NCBI GenBank assembly: GCA_022457155.1
Contig: JAJGOT010000476.1
Location: 116,001-180,000 of the forward strand
Reading direction: 5' to 3'
Length of the DNA stretch: 64,000 nt
Source of the DNA: Cladopsammia gracilis
Lineage: Eukaryota; Cnidaria; Anthozoa; Scleractinia; Dendrophylliidae
Part shown: positions 34,601 through 48,000 of the stretch, one piece after another
How the letters are laid out: each line of letters begins with the position of its first letter
Position numbering within the stretch: position 1 is the stretch's first letter
The notes under the pieces: generated by a model
What the model saw: only the letters and a program-made list of their open reading frames with translations
The model's database searches: none
What the model was told of the DNA's origin: nothing
Position numbers and translations under genes: made by a program

Positions 34601-37600
34601 GTCGGTTCGCGTTTGCGGCGATTATAAAGGCACAGTCAATCCCGCAATTCAGACAGAGCAATTTCCCATCCCAACGCTGGAGGAAATTCGGGGACGAGTG
34701 TCAAAGTGGAAGAAGTTCACTAAAATCGATTTGCGGAGTCCGTATCAGCAACTGGCGTTGGATGAGGAGGCACAAAAACTGTGTACGATCACCACCCACA
34801 AGGGTCTCTTCCGATATACACGTTTGCCGTTCGGAATTTCGTCCAGTCCAGCTATTTGGCAGCGTTTCATTGAGCAAGTACTCGCAGGACTTGATGGAAC
34901 ATGTGTGATTATGGATGATCTGTTGGTAGGAGGCACTGATGACGAAGAGCATTTGAAGAATTTAGAAGGGGTCTTCAAACAATTCCTGAAGTATGGCCTG
35001 AGGGTCAAATTCCCGAAGTGCACGTTCATGGCACCGTCGGTGATATACTTTGGACTGCGATTTTCGGAAAAGGGGCTTCAGCCAACCGACGAAAAGGTGA
35101 AAGCCATCAAGGAGGCCCCGACTCCACGTAACGTGACGGAACTACGTTCCTTCCTAGGAATGTTGGCAGCTCAAAGCAATTTCATTCCGAAATTGTCAAC
35201 CCTCGCACACTCCCTGCACGAGCTTCTTGGAAACAAAGCGTGGAACTGGACATCAAACTGTGTACAAGCGTTCAGTGATGTGAAGCACGCGCTAACATCA
35301 GAGACTGTGCTGACGCATTATGACCCAGGCCTTCCTGTTGAATTATCGGTTGATGCCTCACCGTATGGTCTTGGAGCTGTCATTATGCATGTATATCCCA
35401 ATGGCAATCGGCGTCCAATCGCATACGCATCACGAACACTAAACGAACATGAGAAACGCTATGGTCAGATAGATAAGGAAGCTTTAGCAATCATGTTTGG
35501 GTTAAAGCGATTTCACTTGTACCTGTATGGTCGACATTTTACGATTCTGACGGACCACAAGCCACTAGAGCGAATCTTCGGGCCCAAGACAGCCATCCCT
35601 TCTCTGGCAGCCTTGCGGCTACAACGTTGGGCAATCATCCTGTCAGCCTTTAATTACAGTATCAGATTTGTCCCATCAAAACAGAATGCAGTCGCTGACG
35701 CACTATCACGCCTACCCTTGCCGTCAACGTCGAGCGGGGAAGACACAGTTTACAAGATTAAAGAACGACTGCTAGATTCATTACCTATCACGCACAAAGA
35801 GATAAGCCATGCAACACGAGTGGATCCGGTCCTGTCCAAGGTGTTGGAATTTACCAGGCACGGTTGGCCACAGCATGTTGAAGATTTACGCCTGAAACCC
35901 TACTTTGATCGTCGATTCGAGTTGTCAGTTGAGCACGATTGCCTGTTATGGGGATTACGGGTCATCATCCCTACGCGGTACCAGAATGATATGCTGGAGG
36001 AGTTACACACGGGTCACCCAGGCATCGTCCGTATGAAGGAGATGACGCGCAGTTATCTATGGTGGCCAAATGTTGATTTAAAAATTGAACAAACTGTGAG
36101 AAACTGTGGTAGTTGTCAGCAGGTTAGAAAACCACCAGCTGTAGCACCACTAGCACCATGGATGTGGCCAAGCAACCCCTGGCCCCCAATCCATATCGAC
36201 TACGCTGAAGACGAAAACGGTCACTATTTCATTGTTGTAGATGCTCACTCTCGCTGGCCAGAGATTTTCTTTACGCCAGGAACCACGTCAGCAACGGCGA
36301 CAATCTCCATTCTACGGGAACTATTTGCGAAATACGGATTGCCAGTTCACTGTGTCAGTGACAATGGTCCGCAGTTTCGTAGTGAAGAATTCGCACACTT
36401 CTTGAAGATGAATGGTACTAAACACATTCGAGTAGCACCTTACCATGCAGCAAGTAATGGTTTGGCCGAAAGAATGGTTCAGTCTTTCAAGAACCACATG
36501 AAGACCTGCAAGGGCAGTAAACTGTCCATTCAGCAGCGTATTGCCAATTTCTTGCTGACATTCCGGTCAACCAAGCATCCTACAACTGGCAGAACCCCAG
36601 CTAGTTTGTTCCTTAGACACGAGCTACGAACTCGGTTAACGCTTCTTCATCCAAGTACGGGAGAGAAGGTTATGGATTCCCAGGCAAAGCAGAAAGCAAC
36701 ACACGACGTGCATGCCAAGTTCAGAGAGTTCTACCCTGGTGACAGAATCAGAGTAAGAGATCTATGAAAGGAGCGGAGCGGAGTGGACCCAAGTCGTACG
36801 TAGTTGTGCTTAATGATGGTCGAGTTTGGAAACGCCACCTGGATCATGTGAGACGAGACTGTATGGATAGTGCAGTCTCCCAGCAAAACGCAGAAAGTCG
36901 AGAACCACAGGAGATTATCTCAGATCTTCCTCGACACGCCCCTCTCAGTACTGATTTCCCAGCACCACCACAAGTACCAGCAGACGTTCCGGTCATGGAT
37001 TCTGGCGAATCCAAAACCCAGGTTCAATCAGAGAAAAAGAATCTCTAATTGTTGCTGGAAAGTCGTCCTACACATTCATCTGAAGCGGTTTCAATTCCAC
37101 TTCGTCGATCTAGCAGAGTGCCCAAGGCACCGGACAGATTTATTGAGTTAATATGATTTCTTAGACAAAGGACACTTCATTTATTGTTAAGTAAAGAAGT
37201 CTAACATTTGCCAAGATGGGAACTCGGACTGCATGCTTAATTGCTTAGTAACGGATTTCAGTATTTTCAGGATTGCTTGTTCCCCGCAGTCATAGTTTTC
37301 ACGTTTAGGGCATTGTCTTGTAGATTTCAGGGTTAATTTTCTGAACCCGCTGTTCCTCAGTTTTCGCAATCTCAGTTCGCATAAGCTCTAGTATTATCCC
37401 AGAAAGGGGGAGATGTGGTGAATTTGCAGCCTCATTTTTATGTAGCCTCGCTTTGAGATTCCCATGAGCTTTTACTGACGACCATCTTGAGTTCTGTTGT
37501 TGTGTCAATAAATATTCTTGTCTTCCTGACTTCGCTTACGGCTCTTAATACGGTACGGTACGACGCAATACGCTACACATTACAAGCTGGGCAAGCCAGT

Positions 37601-38995
37601 ATGTACATAATTATGTGTGATTAAGATCCATCAAGAGAAGGACCTTTGTTCAAACACAACAATAAAAGTTTCCTTGGCCTTACAAAAATGCTTGGCCTTA
37701 AAGAGGTACGTACATTTATAGGAAACACATTCCCTTAAATATTGAATAAAGTAGCTCAGAATATGTAGTGGTATCTGCATGTCCATTTACCTGTAGCCTC
37801 TTGCAAATATCAGGTAGCTTGGCTCTCTCATTTGGCTGTTTAAGACAGTCTATAGCAATAGAAGCAAATTCTCTGGTGTAATTCCTGTCATCTCCGCTAT
37901 CAGGCCAAACACCCTACATTGAAAAATAAAGAAAATGCTCAATGCACACCACCGACATTAACTTCACTTATCACAGTTAGAAACACATCCTAACAATGCC
38001 AAAGGACAATTAACAACGAATGCATCAACATTAAAATCAAATTACACTAGAAAACGACCCGGTCAACCTGTGCCTTTTTGAAGCATTCTACATTCCAAAA
38101 CACAAACCAAACTCAATTCCCGCAAAGAATGCATCAAACTCAAAGACATTTTTTGTTTTAATCATAACTAATCATTTATTATATATATTTAGCTAATTAT
38201 CTTGTTCATTACTATGGCCTACTTATTCAGGGTTGGAATTTCGCCCTATATTTCGAGATGCCTTGAACTTCCCTTGAACTTGCAGATGTTCAAGACAAGA
38301 TGGAACAGTTTCATTCGAACTACAAAAAAAAAAGGCAAAGCCTGCCGAGGAGGTTGAGTACCAGTTAGAAACAAAAAACAGAAAATATGAAACTGAAAAA
38401 CGTAAAAGAACCTTCAATCCGTATGGATTGCATTGTGGAAGAATACTTTTGGATGGTCCGACTATCACGTCGCCAATGGGGAGGGTAAAATGTTTTGCTC
38501 CATATGTAGACGCTACGATCAGTCGGCAACTCAAACTTTAAACTAGAAACAGTGAAAGTTCATGCAAAGTCTGAAGGCCACAAGCAAAATCAGCTGTAAG
38601 TTTGACGCGAGTACTAAACCCGAAAATACCGCGGCACATAAGATGCTGGTGAAACTGAACAAGAAAACTATCAAACATGTGTTGGATCGGTACTATCATC
38701 AAAGCTTATTTTGTTTATGATTCTAATAGCATGTTTTTGTAAAATAACGAGACGGCGAAGGTTGGTTTTGGAAGCCCAATTATATTACAATGATAAAAGG
38801 ATAGGTAAATTAAAGAGTAGTATAAAGTGCGAAGAGAAAACTTTGATTTTGAGAGTTTTGTGCAGACTCTTTCATTAATAAAATTTGTGCAAAATCTTTT
38901 ATTAATTACTTTAATTAAACACACACTGTGGAAGTCAGCAGCAGAAACAGTCAATGTGGATAGTCAATTTGAAAACTTGCCTTTGTTGCCGAGAT

Positions 38996-39053
<58 letters not shown>

Positions 39054-42000
39054 TTTCAAATCTTGCTAAAATTTCCAAGGTACCGGCAAAACAAGTTTTA
39101 ATGTCACCAAGATTGCCAACATCAGAAAAGCTACATTTGTCTACATCTTTGAGAGATAAAGTTACGTTTCTCAAGCATTTTAAAATGTCTCACTGAAACT
39201 GCCGAGATCAGAAAAGATGTGTTTCAATTATTGCCAATAAGGGTCATAGACATTTTTCACAACCGACCATTCTCAGTGAGGCTGATCTTTCCACCACAAT
39301 TATGATTATGGTGATTATTTTTCCTGGCATGAAATGTTTATGTATACCTGTACAGACTTTCCAACGTCTAAAACCCTGAAATCTTGAGGTCTCCAAAATT
39401 TACTCCCAAAAATCTTGAGATTTGGGTCCCAAATAGTGAGATTTACAAAATGTTTTAAAACAAACTAAGGAATCTCAACGATAACAATACCTAGCAGTGT
39501 TCAAACTGCCATAATTACCGGTAGTACTCTTTTAGCATTAATTAACACAAATTAGACAAACAAGTACTTAATTATGTGGCGCTCATTTGTGTTCATCATC
39601 GTAGACCTTCTTGGGAAAGCTATTCTAAAGGCTTCTTTAATATACATTTTGTGACTAGCAGGAGTCATGTCTGACCTGTCACCTTCATTATACTATTATC
39701 TGATTGAGGTTGTAATTCATTGTGGAAAACCGTGAGATTTCAAGGTTAAAATCGTGAGACCGTGACATGACTCCCGAAATCGACCAAATCATGAGAGTTG
39801 GAAGGTCTGCCTGTAAGTCTCATCATCTTCAGTACTCACCTGAAAAGCATGATCATTTTTGTACACAGCTGCATGTACAGCTGTAGTTCTTCAGTTATTG
39901 ATTGTGTGGCCATAATGGAGAGGTTATTTTGGGGGTTGGGGACAGAATTAATTTGACTGTTGCCATTGTGGAGAGGTGGCCATTGTAGCAGGAGGTTTAA
40001 ATTAGCTTATAAGAGTAAATGTATGGCTACAGTGTGCAGAGGTGGCTTCTAGCAGCGGTTCAACTGTAAGATTATTAATAGATTCACCTTTTTTGCCTTT
40101 CCCATCAGCATTTCTGGGACTGACAAGACTCCTTGTTTCTTTAAATCACGATGCAATAGCACCTTTTTATTTGGAGTTCCTTCAACTGCCTTCCTCTGTA
40201 CAAGAAGTTGCAACAACACTGAAACCAAAATGCACTCATCTCTTAGAAAACTGCATAACAGTCACTGATAGTAGTTCACTCTAAATGTTAGTGATGGGCA
40301 TTAAGTGAGTCCATAGTCTCTGAATCTTGTTGGTGGTTTAATTAGTCTTGTCTGTGTTCTCAGTTCAGGTTGGTGATCGTGGACTTGGTCCTGATTTGTA
40401 GCAGCAGATGTGTGAGTGGATGAATCGCCTTGGCCCTCTTCAAGTGTGCTTGTTTCCTTTGGATGTGGTATTGAGACGAGGGGATCCAGTGTGCTGTTGC
40501 TTGTGTCTGGAGATGGCGGTGTCAGGTGTTCGGGTTGGTCAGAAGATGTGTTTGGCACTGATCCCTGGGGCCTGGTTGTGGTGGTGTACATGGGTTGTAT
40601 CCTGGTCTAGGCAGGGGTGTTAGTGTCTTGTAGGTTGGTGCCAGAGGAGGAGCTGCACACCTGACATGTATCCGATTTCGTCGAATGGTACTGCTTGGCA
40701 TTCCGATGGTGTATGATCTTGGATGTCGGATCTTGGATGTCGTCAGCCATATACCCATAGTCCTGGTTGTTCGGCGGAGGTTTTTCATACACAAATTCGC
40801 CAGTGTTGATAATGTTATGTTTGCGACCTGCTGTCTTGTCATATTGGACTTCACTGGTGTTACATTAATTTTGGTCTTGATCTCTTCTGTTACCGCGACA
40901 TCATTGATTGCTGTTGGTGCGAGGTAGTCAGGTGTTGGGAGTGTTGTTCTTGTCACTATACTCTTTGCTAGTGAACTGTGGTCTGTTGTCTGTGTGGCAG
41001 ATGCATGGATGCTGAACCTGGCAAAGTGGACTTTGGTTTTGCTGGTGACAGTTGTTGCTAAGGTGTCATTAAGTTCATCTACCTCAATCCAATCAGAGAA
41101 GTGGCAGACAGTGACAAGGTAGGCTTGTTGGCGATGCGTAACTTGGCTTACAATCTGCCACGGTAGCGTTGGAATTGGGAGGGACCTCATGGGTTCTTTC
41201 GTTGCCTTTGAGCAGTACTGTGTGCAGGTACCACAGCTGTTGCACATGTTGAAAAGAACTTCTCTTGCCATGCGTATGTTTGATTCGGGACCAAAATGAT
41301 TGGTGTGGATTTTCTGCAGCATCTCTGCCTGCATGGAGTGCTCGATCATCACTCAGGCACCTTTGTAGATGAGGTCGTTTTGAATTGTTAGTTTGTCTCT
41401 AGTCTCGGTAGTTCCAATAGGCCTGAAGTGGTTGTGGATACCTGTTTTTTTACAGTTATTGCTAACAAAATCCTCTAAATCTAGCTTTCTAATAGCCTTT
41501 TAAAAAGCATCAATTGATGGTGCGTTCCGTATATTAGAGTCTAACTTTGACCAAAGTAGAGGTCCTAAGTATCTTAACGAGTGTTTGCCATAACTAGTTG
41601 TGTTGAATCTCAGAGTTATAAACTCTTTCACTCTTAGATTAAAGCTGCTATTATTAAATACAAATAAATCCTTTATGTACTGAGGGCAAAGTTCATTTTT
41701 CACTCTATACATCGTAATACTAATATCCTACAATCTTCTATTCTGTAGTGTCAGTAGATTAGCCCATACTAACATACTGGCTAACTGAGGTTATCCGATT
41801 TGGTGAGTTGGATGAGTTGGCAGAAGGTGTTGCTGAGGTTGGGGCAGTAAGGTGAGAGGTGGCCTTTCCCACAAATCGCTGTACCCCTGCTTTCTTCCGG
41901 GGTGGGGCTATTACCATGATTGCTGATACCTTCTGTGGGTCTGTTTGCCTTCCTTGGTCTGTTATGATGTTGCCTATGAACTTGACCTCCTTAAGTTTGA

Positions 42001-45000
42001 ACTGAAATTTGCTTTGGTTTGGTTTTATGTCCTCCTTTGAACAACGTTCCATAAGGGCAACAAAACACCGGTCATGGTCTTTCTCCGCTTCCTGGTAGGT
42101 TCTTCCTTCACTGAAGACAAGTATTTCATCCGCGATGCACAGTGTACCATCAAGGCCCTCTAGAGCGGACATCAATCTCGTCTAAAATTCCTCGGGAGCA
42201 CTTGATATGCCAAATGGGAGGCATAGCCAGTGGTACCTGCTGTAGGATGTGTGCATTGTGGTCACGAGTGATGATTCTTCATCAAGGGGTATGTGTAAAA
42301 TCTTCTCTGACATCAACTATTGAAAAATATATGGCATGGCAGAGTTTGTGGAATTGTTCGGTCAGCATGGGCATTTGGTAGATTGGTCTGAGGATTGCCT
42401 TGTTTACTGTTTGGCTGGGGTCGGTGCAAATTCTTGTTTTCTTTGGTGTCTCTCTTACAACTTCATTGGAGCACCACAAACAAAGTGGGTTCTTCTACTT
42501 TTATAATGATGCCATGCAGCATATCTATCCAGGGCTTCCTTTTCCTTGTTTTCCTTGGTTTGAGAGGCTAGGCATCGCCAAAGGGATGGAGTAGGTAAGG
42601 CGATTTCGTTAGCTTCATGTTTGGCATGAGGGTGGGGAGAGCATCATAAGACAGGGTATTGCAGGTGGTGACTGTGTCTATCTGGAATGTCATTGGGGTA
42701 AATTTGGTTCCAGTGACGGACATTGGCAGGGTGACAAAGTACTGTTTCCTTGCTGGGTGTAATAATAATAAAATAATATTTTAAGAGGAGGCCTCCAATC
42801 CAATGGTGGTTTTCAGGAGAGTCCTCTAAATGACGGTCAAAAATACATAAAAAAAAAACTAAACATGGCTAAAAACTAAGACTAACTTAGGTTTAAAACT
42901 GGAACTAAATTAAAAATACTAAGTACAGTTCAATATGGTTTAATAAAAACTGTTTCAGTTTGTGTTAAAAAATCGTTTTTGGCATCAGTCTCTTGAGTTC
43001 ACTCGGCAGGAAGGCCCAATCGTTAATTGCTTTATAATATGTGTGAGTGAATACTGTGTACTTGCTGTGTTTCTAGGGAGTAACATTATTCTTCTTGGTG
43101 ATCCTGTGGAGTGTCAAGGAGGTGAACGTTTTGGTCACGTTGGGTTTTAGATTGGAATCGGCCACTGGGGGCCCTATTACCTCGATCCCTGCCTTGAGCT
43201 TGCCATGGGGTAGTTTTCTAATTGTAAGTCAGTTGTGATTGTTGGAGAGGGCGTGGCACTAGACAGACTCTTGAGAAGTGGTCGTTGATTCCACACTTTG
43301 TGCATGTTTTGCCATTTGCAGGGCACACTTTCCAAGGGTGAGGCCCACGTCGGTCTCCACACCAAAAGAAGGTCCCAGGTTCCCTTTTTTAATTTCATTT
43401 GCTTGTGACTCATCCAGTTGGCCTGTTCCTCTATTCCTTTGGTAGCATCTGTGATGATTTTGTTGGCCTTTTGGGCCGACTCAAGAGTGTTGGCTTCGCC
43501 CACTGCGTCTTGCATGTTCTTAGGAATGCCACCTGGTTTTAATGCATTTTTAGCAGTTCCGCTCTCGATGTTGCATCATGCAGACCAAAAACAAATTTGT
43601 TGCGGCACATTTCGTCGGACAGTGCATCGTACAAGCAAAGGCTGCCAGCCTGTCTGACTTTCACTTCCCATTCTTGAATGGACTCGTGTGGGCTTTGCTG
43701 AGTGTTCCAGAATGTGAATCTCTCCACCAAGAGCAAGCTACCAATCGATCCGGTGTAATGAAGTCATAGTTTATCCATCCAGAGCCATGGTTTGTTCCGA
43801 TCATTGGCTGGTATCTGGGGTTCGATGGTGTAACGGACCACTTGCAAGGCTTCGTCCGGCATGGCGGATCGTAGTGCTGATATTTCCAGCAAGGGTTTCT
43901 TGTGATATGCTGTCTTCTCCGTCTCAGGATTTTTGGTCAAGTCTCAGTAGTCTGCTTGAATGCAGTAGTTGTGAAATTGGAGTTCGAAGTTCTTAAAGTT
44001 TTCCAACCTGTTTCCGCCGAGTTTCAATTCTGGACGTTTCAGGTTCGCCATGTTTGTTGAGTTCATTGCAAGTGTATTGCTCGATGAAGGTTTTGTTTCC
44101 AGTTTCTCCAGTTGATCGATTTGTCGATTCCTTAGACGATTTGACAGGTTAATCCCACTCACAGAACTACACAGTAAATACACGGCCTTTATTCTACGAG
44201 GTAGCAAACACAACTACACAGTCGGGGAGCCTGGATGTAGATTCCTCCGAGGAGGTCTGAGTACAAGTGACGGGCTAACACTTGCTAGTTAAGTGTTCAA
44301 TGCAGAACCTTATTGTTCACTTTATTTTGGGTCTCAGAGGAGCTCTGGCATCTCTATAACAGAAACTCACTTTTCTAAAGTTAAAGAATTTTTGCTCCAT
44401 GTTAAACACCTGAAAATAAAATCATAATTTCAAGGCTCAAAAGTCTAGTCTACTCATATCACTGGAAAGTACAATAACCCATTGCAGATGTTCCTGCAGA
44501 TAAGCCGCACCCCAGATTCCGAGCAAAGATTTTGGGCAAAAAAATGTGGCTTATATGCCGGTTTTTCAGTAGTTCTTGGGCCATGTTTAACCATGTGCTA
44601 AAGATACGTGTCAACATATGGGAAGTTGAAAAAGTAAATGTAGGTGTTTCCATGTGGAAGGTGTCACATCTTGACAGAGTGTAACTTACAAGAGGCATCC
44701 CCCAAAGGGTGGTGAAGTTATGGCTGGACTGTGTAGTACACAAATTTGTATGGCAATCTACATGTATTGGGCCACCTGCTGTGCAGTCACTGACATTAAT
44801 TTTAGAGAGATATATTTAAGTGTGGTAGAACATACCTACTCCAAAGGAAAAAATATCATTGATAGGTCTCCAGTGACTTTCAAGATCCATGTATGCATCT
44901 AAGTACCCCTCTGTTCCACGGGTCTGACTAATGGAGGCAAATGAGTACCCCAAGGGTAACTCCTGTGCCATTCCTGGGTCTCCCAGACGAGCATTGAAAT

Positions 45001-48000
45001 CTTCATCTAGGAAAATGTTTCCTGGCTTTACATCCATGTGTACAATCTCCTGTCTACAATAAACAATACGAACATGACTAGAGGTTACAAATTGTAAGTG
45101 AAATGCTGCGAGTAGTTACTGAGCAGTACTACATGTACATCATAATGTATGCAGGGCAAAAACTTTTTTTCTTTCCACTTGTCCATTAGACAAGTGCCAC
45201 TCAAATTTTGGTTGTCTGAAAGTGAAATTCACTCATCCAAAACAATGAATAAATTAAAAACATGTAGCGGTAAAACAAATTTACAATGTACCGTAAAAAC
45301 TGGCGTATAAGCCACATTTGCCCAACATTTTTGCTCAAAATTGGGGTTGCGGCTTATCCATGGGAATATCGGCAATAGATTATACTTTCCGGTGATATAA
45401 GTTATAAATAAATAAATAAATAAATAACAAATATTTAAACAGGGTATACGTAGCCACTTCAGTTATACAACTGCTATCAACCTTCAAATTGAACATTCTA
45501 TAGCTATTTATTTGAGATACTGTACAAACATGGAGCAAACATTCTTTAACTTTTGATGGTACAGAAAAGTGAAGCGCATGAGTGCAGGCTACCAGTGTAG
45601 CCTCTTGTTACTTATGCGCGTAGCGGCATGAGTTATAAAATGGCCTCGGTTTTTCTTCTTCTTTTTTTTTTTTTGTGTCACGATTTTGCATGCAAATTAA
45701 TGCACGCATATTTTACATTGTGCTCTTCCAGTTCATAGCTTTGCCATTTACACTTCCTGTTTAGTGACTTCCGGCTACTTTCACTTCCGGTAAAACAGCG
45801 TTACTGAAGCGTCACGACAGCGTCTCCTACAACCCTACTTACACAACTAATGTTCACGTTAGGTATATAAAAGACGTAGAAGAATCACTGACTTCATTGT
45901 GGTACAGCCTTCATTTACAAAACATTCAATAGTAAACAACGTGGTTTGCAGGAACGATGACTGAATGAAAGGAGAAACTCTTCTCCATGTCGGACATCTT
46001 CTTATCATGTTTATACATATATATATATATACACTGTATCATAAAACTTTCTTACGCATGCGCATGAGTACAGGCTGCTTGCAGCCTCTTGTTTTATTAT
46101 TATTTTTTTTTGATGTCACATTTGTGCATGCAAATTTATGCACGCATATATTATTACTGACCGGGTCGTCAGGTTACATACAAATTCTACAAAAATGGCT
46201 GCCGCGCTCGGCGTGTGCTTGGTTTTCAAAACCATAGTTTTGTCTTATCAGAGTAATAACACACATTAAAATATTCAAAATGGAAAGAGAAGGCTTTAAA
46301 GAATACTCAGAAGCAGCTGTTGTGAAAAAAAAGGAGAGCTTAAGCGACGAAATCTTGCTTTGTGGAACTTCATACATTTTTCTCAATGCGGGGCTGTTTC
46401 TTTCGAAGAAGCGAAGTTTCAAAGAATCATCAAGCAGCCGAATGAAGCCGAGGTACTTTACCGTAAAATAAGTTAGATTTTACGATGGGAATTTATGTTG
46501 ATATCAATTTGTGATTGACTTTTTGTTTGTGTTCTTAGTTTTGGAGTAATGTTTATAAAACCGGCGTACTCAAATTCAGTCATAATAATACTATAATTAT
46601 GTAAACAAAACAAGACCTAAATTCATAGTTCTAACTTCACACGCGTCGCCTCGCTAAAATTAAAAAATATCCGGGTCGTTTACTGATTTCATTGCTTTTA
46701 AAAGTAGTCTTTTCAAATGCAACGGAAAGAAGTCATGGTTTGGGAAATAAATGATGAGTGTGTATTTCATCGGGAATCAATCAATAAATTAAATATTCAA
46801 AGAGAGTACAGTTGTGCAATCTTATATTACAGACGGTCGCGTACTGTTTTTGAGAATTGCTAAAATTGAAAAATAGCCCTGTCGTTTACTGATTTCATTG
46901 CTTTTAAAAGTAGTCTTTTCAAATGTAACAGAAAGAAGTCACTGTTTGGGAAATATTAGACGAGTGTGGATTTGACCAGGAATCAATAAATCAAATATTC
47001 ACTGTGAGTACAGAAAACCTGTCTTGACGTGTTCTTGTGTGTGTCACGCAAAATTCGTTGAGGGGGAAGGGGTGCGTGACCCATTTAAAATAAACTGTAA
47101 AACTTTCTCATGCAAGCGCATGAGTACAGGCTACCAGTGTAGCATCTTGTTCTTTAAACTTCACTTTGAGTGAAGCTTACATGGATTGTCTATTAACTAT
47201 CAATGTCATCTGGGTCTATGGTTAGTCTAAGGTTCTCGCCCCAGTGCTTCTCAAAATCAGGGCGTTGGGTGATGGACTTATAGGGGAATCTTTGCTGACG
47301 TCATTGTTTACATTTTGCTTCATTAGCATATGAATCTGCATAGAGAAGGCGTCATGCTAAATGCGAATTCACTTCAAAAGTTGAAAGAACTTGTTAAACT
47401 AAGTAATCTGTACAATTTTCAGCTTTTTTCATGCAATATTTAAGGAAATATCTCTGCTATCAAAAACTGCAAAATTGTTCAGTGGCAAAAGCGCTAATGA
47501 GCCAAACATTCTTTGGAAAATTTTGAGCTTTTAATACAGCATTCCGTGTATCTAGTATATCGGGCTCAAATTTTCAGAGAAAGCTAATTGCGCTATGCTC
47601 TTTCAATATTCAGAGTTGACTTTTTCGTAGGTAGGTTAAAAAACGAGGCGCATATGCTAATGAGGCAAAAAAGGTAAACAAAGATTCCCCTATTACTTAA
47701 TACACTCAATACCAATTATAGAAACCTTGAAAACAAATCAGGCCTAATTTAAATGTACCACCTGCCAGTAAGGAAACAGGTATCAAATATTACCTTTAAG
47801 CATTAAGCAATGTTAACTTTTGCGCAGAGTCTTTTAATTAATATTATAGTTTTGTGTAGAATCTTATTAGTTTTTAATTATAATCAATATTGCAATACCA
47901 ACACACAAACCTGACATTTCTTTCATTTTTAACTTCTTTGTGTAAATACTGCAGGGCCCTAGCAGTATGAAGAGCTATCCTTACTCGGTTTTCCCAAGGT

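Larger units (their letters stand above)
27839..37577 (+). mobile_element. Ty3/Gypsy LTR retrotransposon with a nested insertion
   Basis: The element has 170-bp and 164-bp LTRs (27839-28008 and 37414-37577), each TGTGGTG...CGCTACA. It is flanked by the 5-bp duplication CATTA (27834-27838 and 37578-37582). Inside are gag, protease, reverse transcriptase, RNase H and integrase, all on the plus strand and so antisense to the host gene. About 4.8 kb between protease and RT is foreign. Without it the element would be about 4.9 kb, a usual size for short-LTR Gypsy types such as the Mag group. It fills the 10.5-kb intron between exons 8 and 9 of the DED-kinase-caspase gene. It is not functional as it stands. 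Confidence 0.92.
40300..44060 (-). mobile_element. Decayed second Ty3/Gypsy copy
   Basis: On the minus strand, gag begins at about 44051 with MANLKRPELKLGGNRLENFK and continues through WEVKVRQAGSLCLYDALSDE. RT fragments follow (YQMPMLTEQFHKLCHAIYFS; ALEGLDGTLCIADEILVFSE, where the YxDD is gone). Integrase remnants come last (NMCNSCGTCTQ, then LPIPTLPWQIVSQ). Stops and frameshifts are frequent and LTRs cannot be placed. It differs in sequence from the 27.8-37.6-kb element and lies in the intron between exons 6 and 7. Confidence 0.75.

Noticed and set aside
38827..39196. Frames rich in Arg-Glu or Ser-Leu
   Set aside because: They are translations of the GA microsatellite on the two strands.
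40042..40284. 80-codon plus-strand frame
   Set aside because: Composition is unremarkable, no family is recognised, and it lies antisense in an intron beside a decayed Gypsy copy.
44371..44409. Candidate extra kinase exon with strong acceptor and donor
   Set aside because: In the phase required after exon 6 it reads a stop at the third codon, and it lies within a dispersed repeat found twice more in the window.
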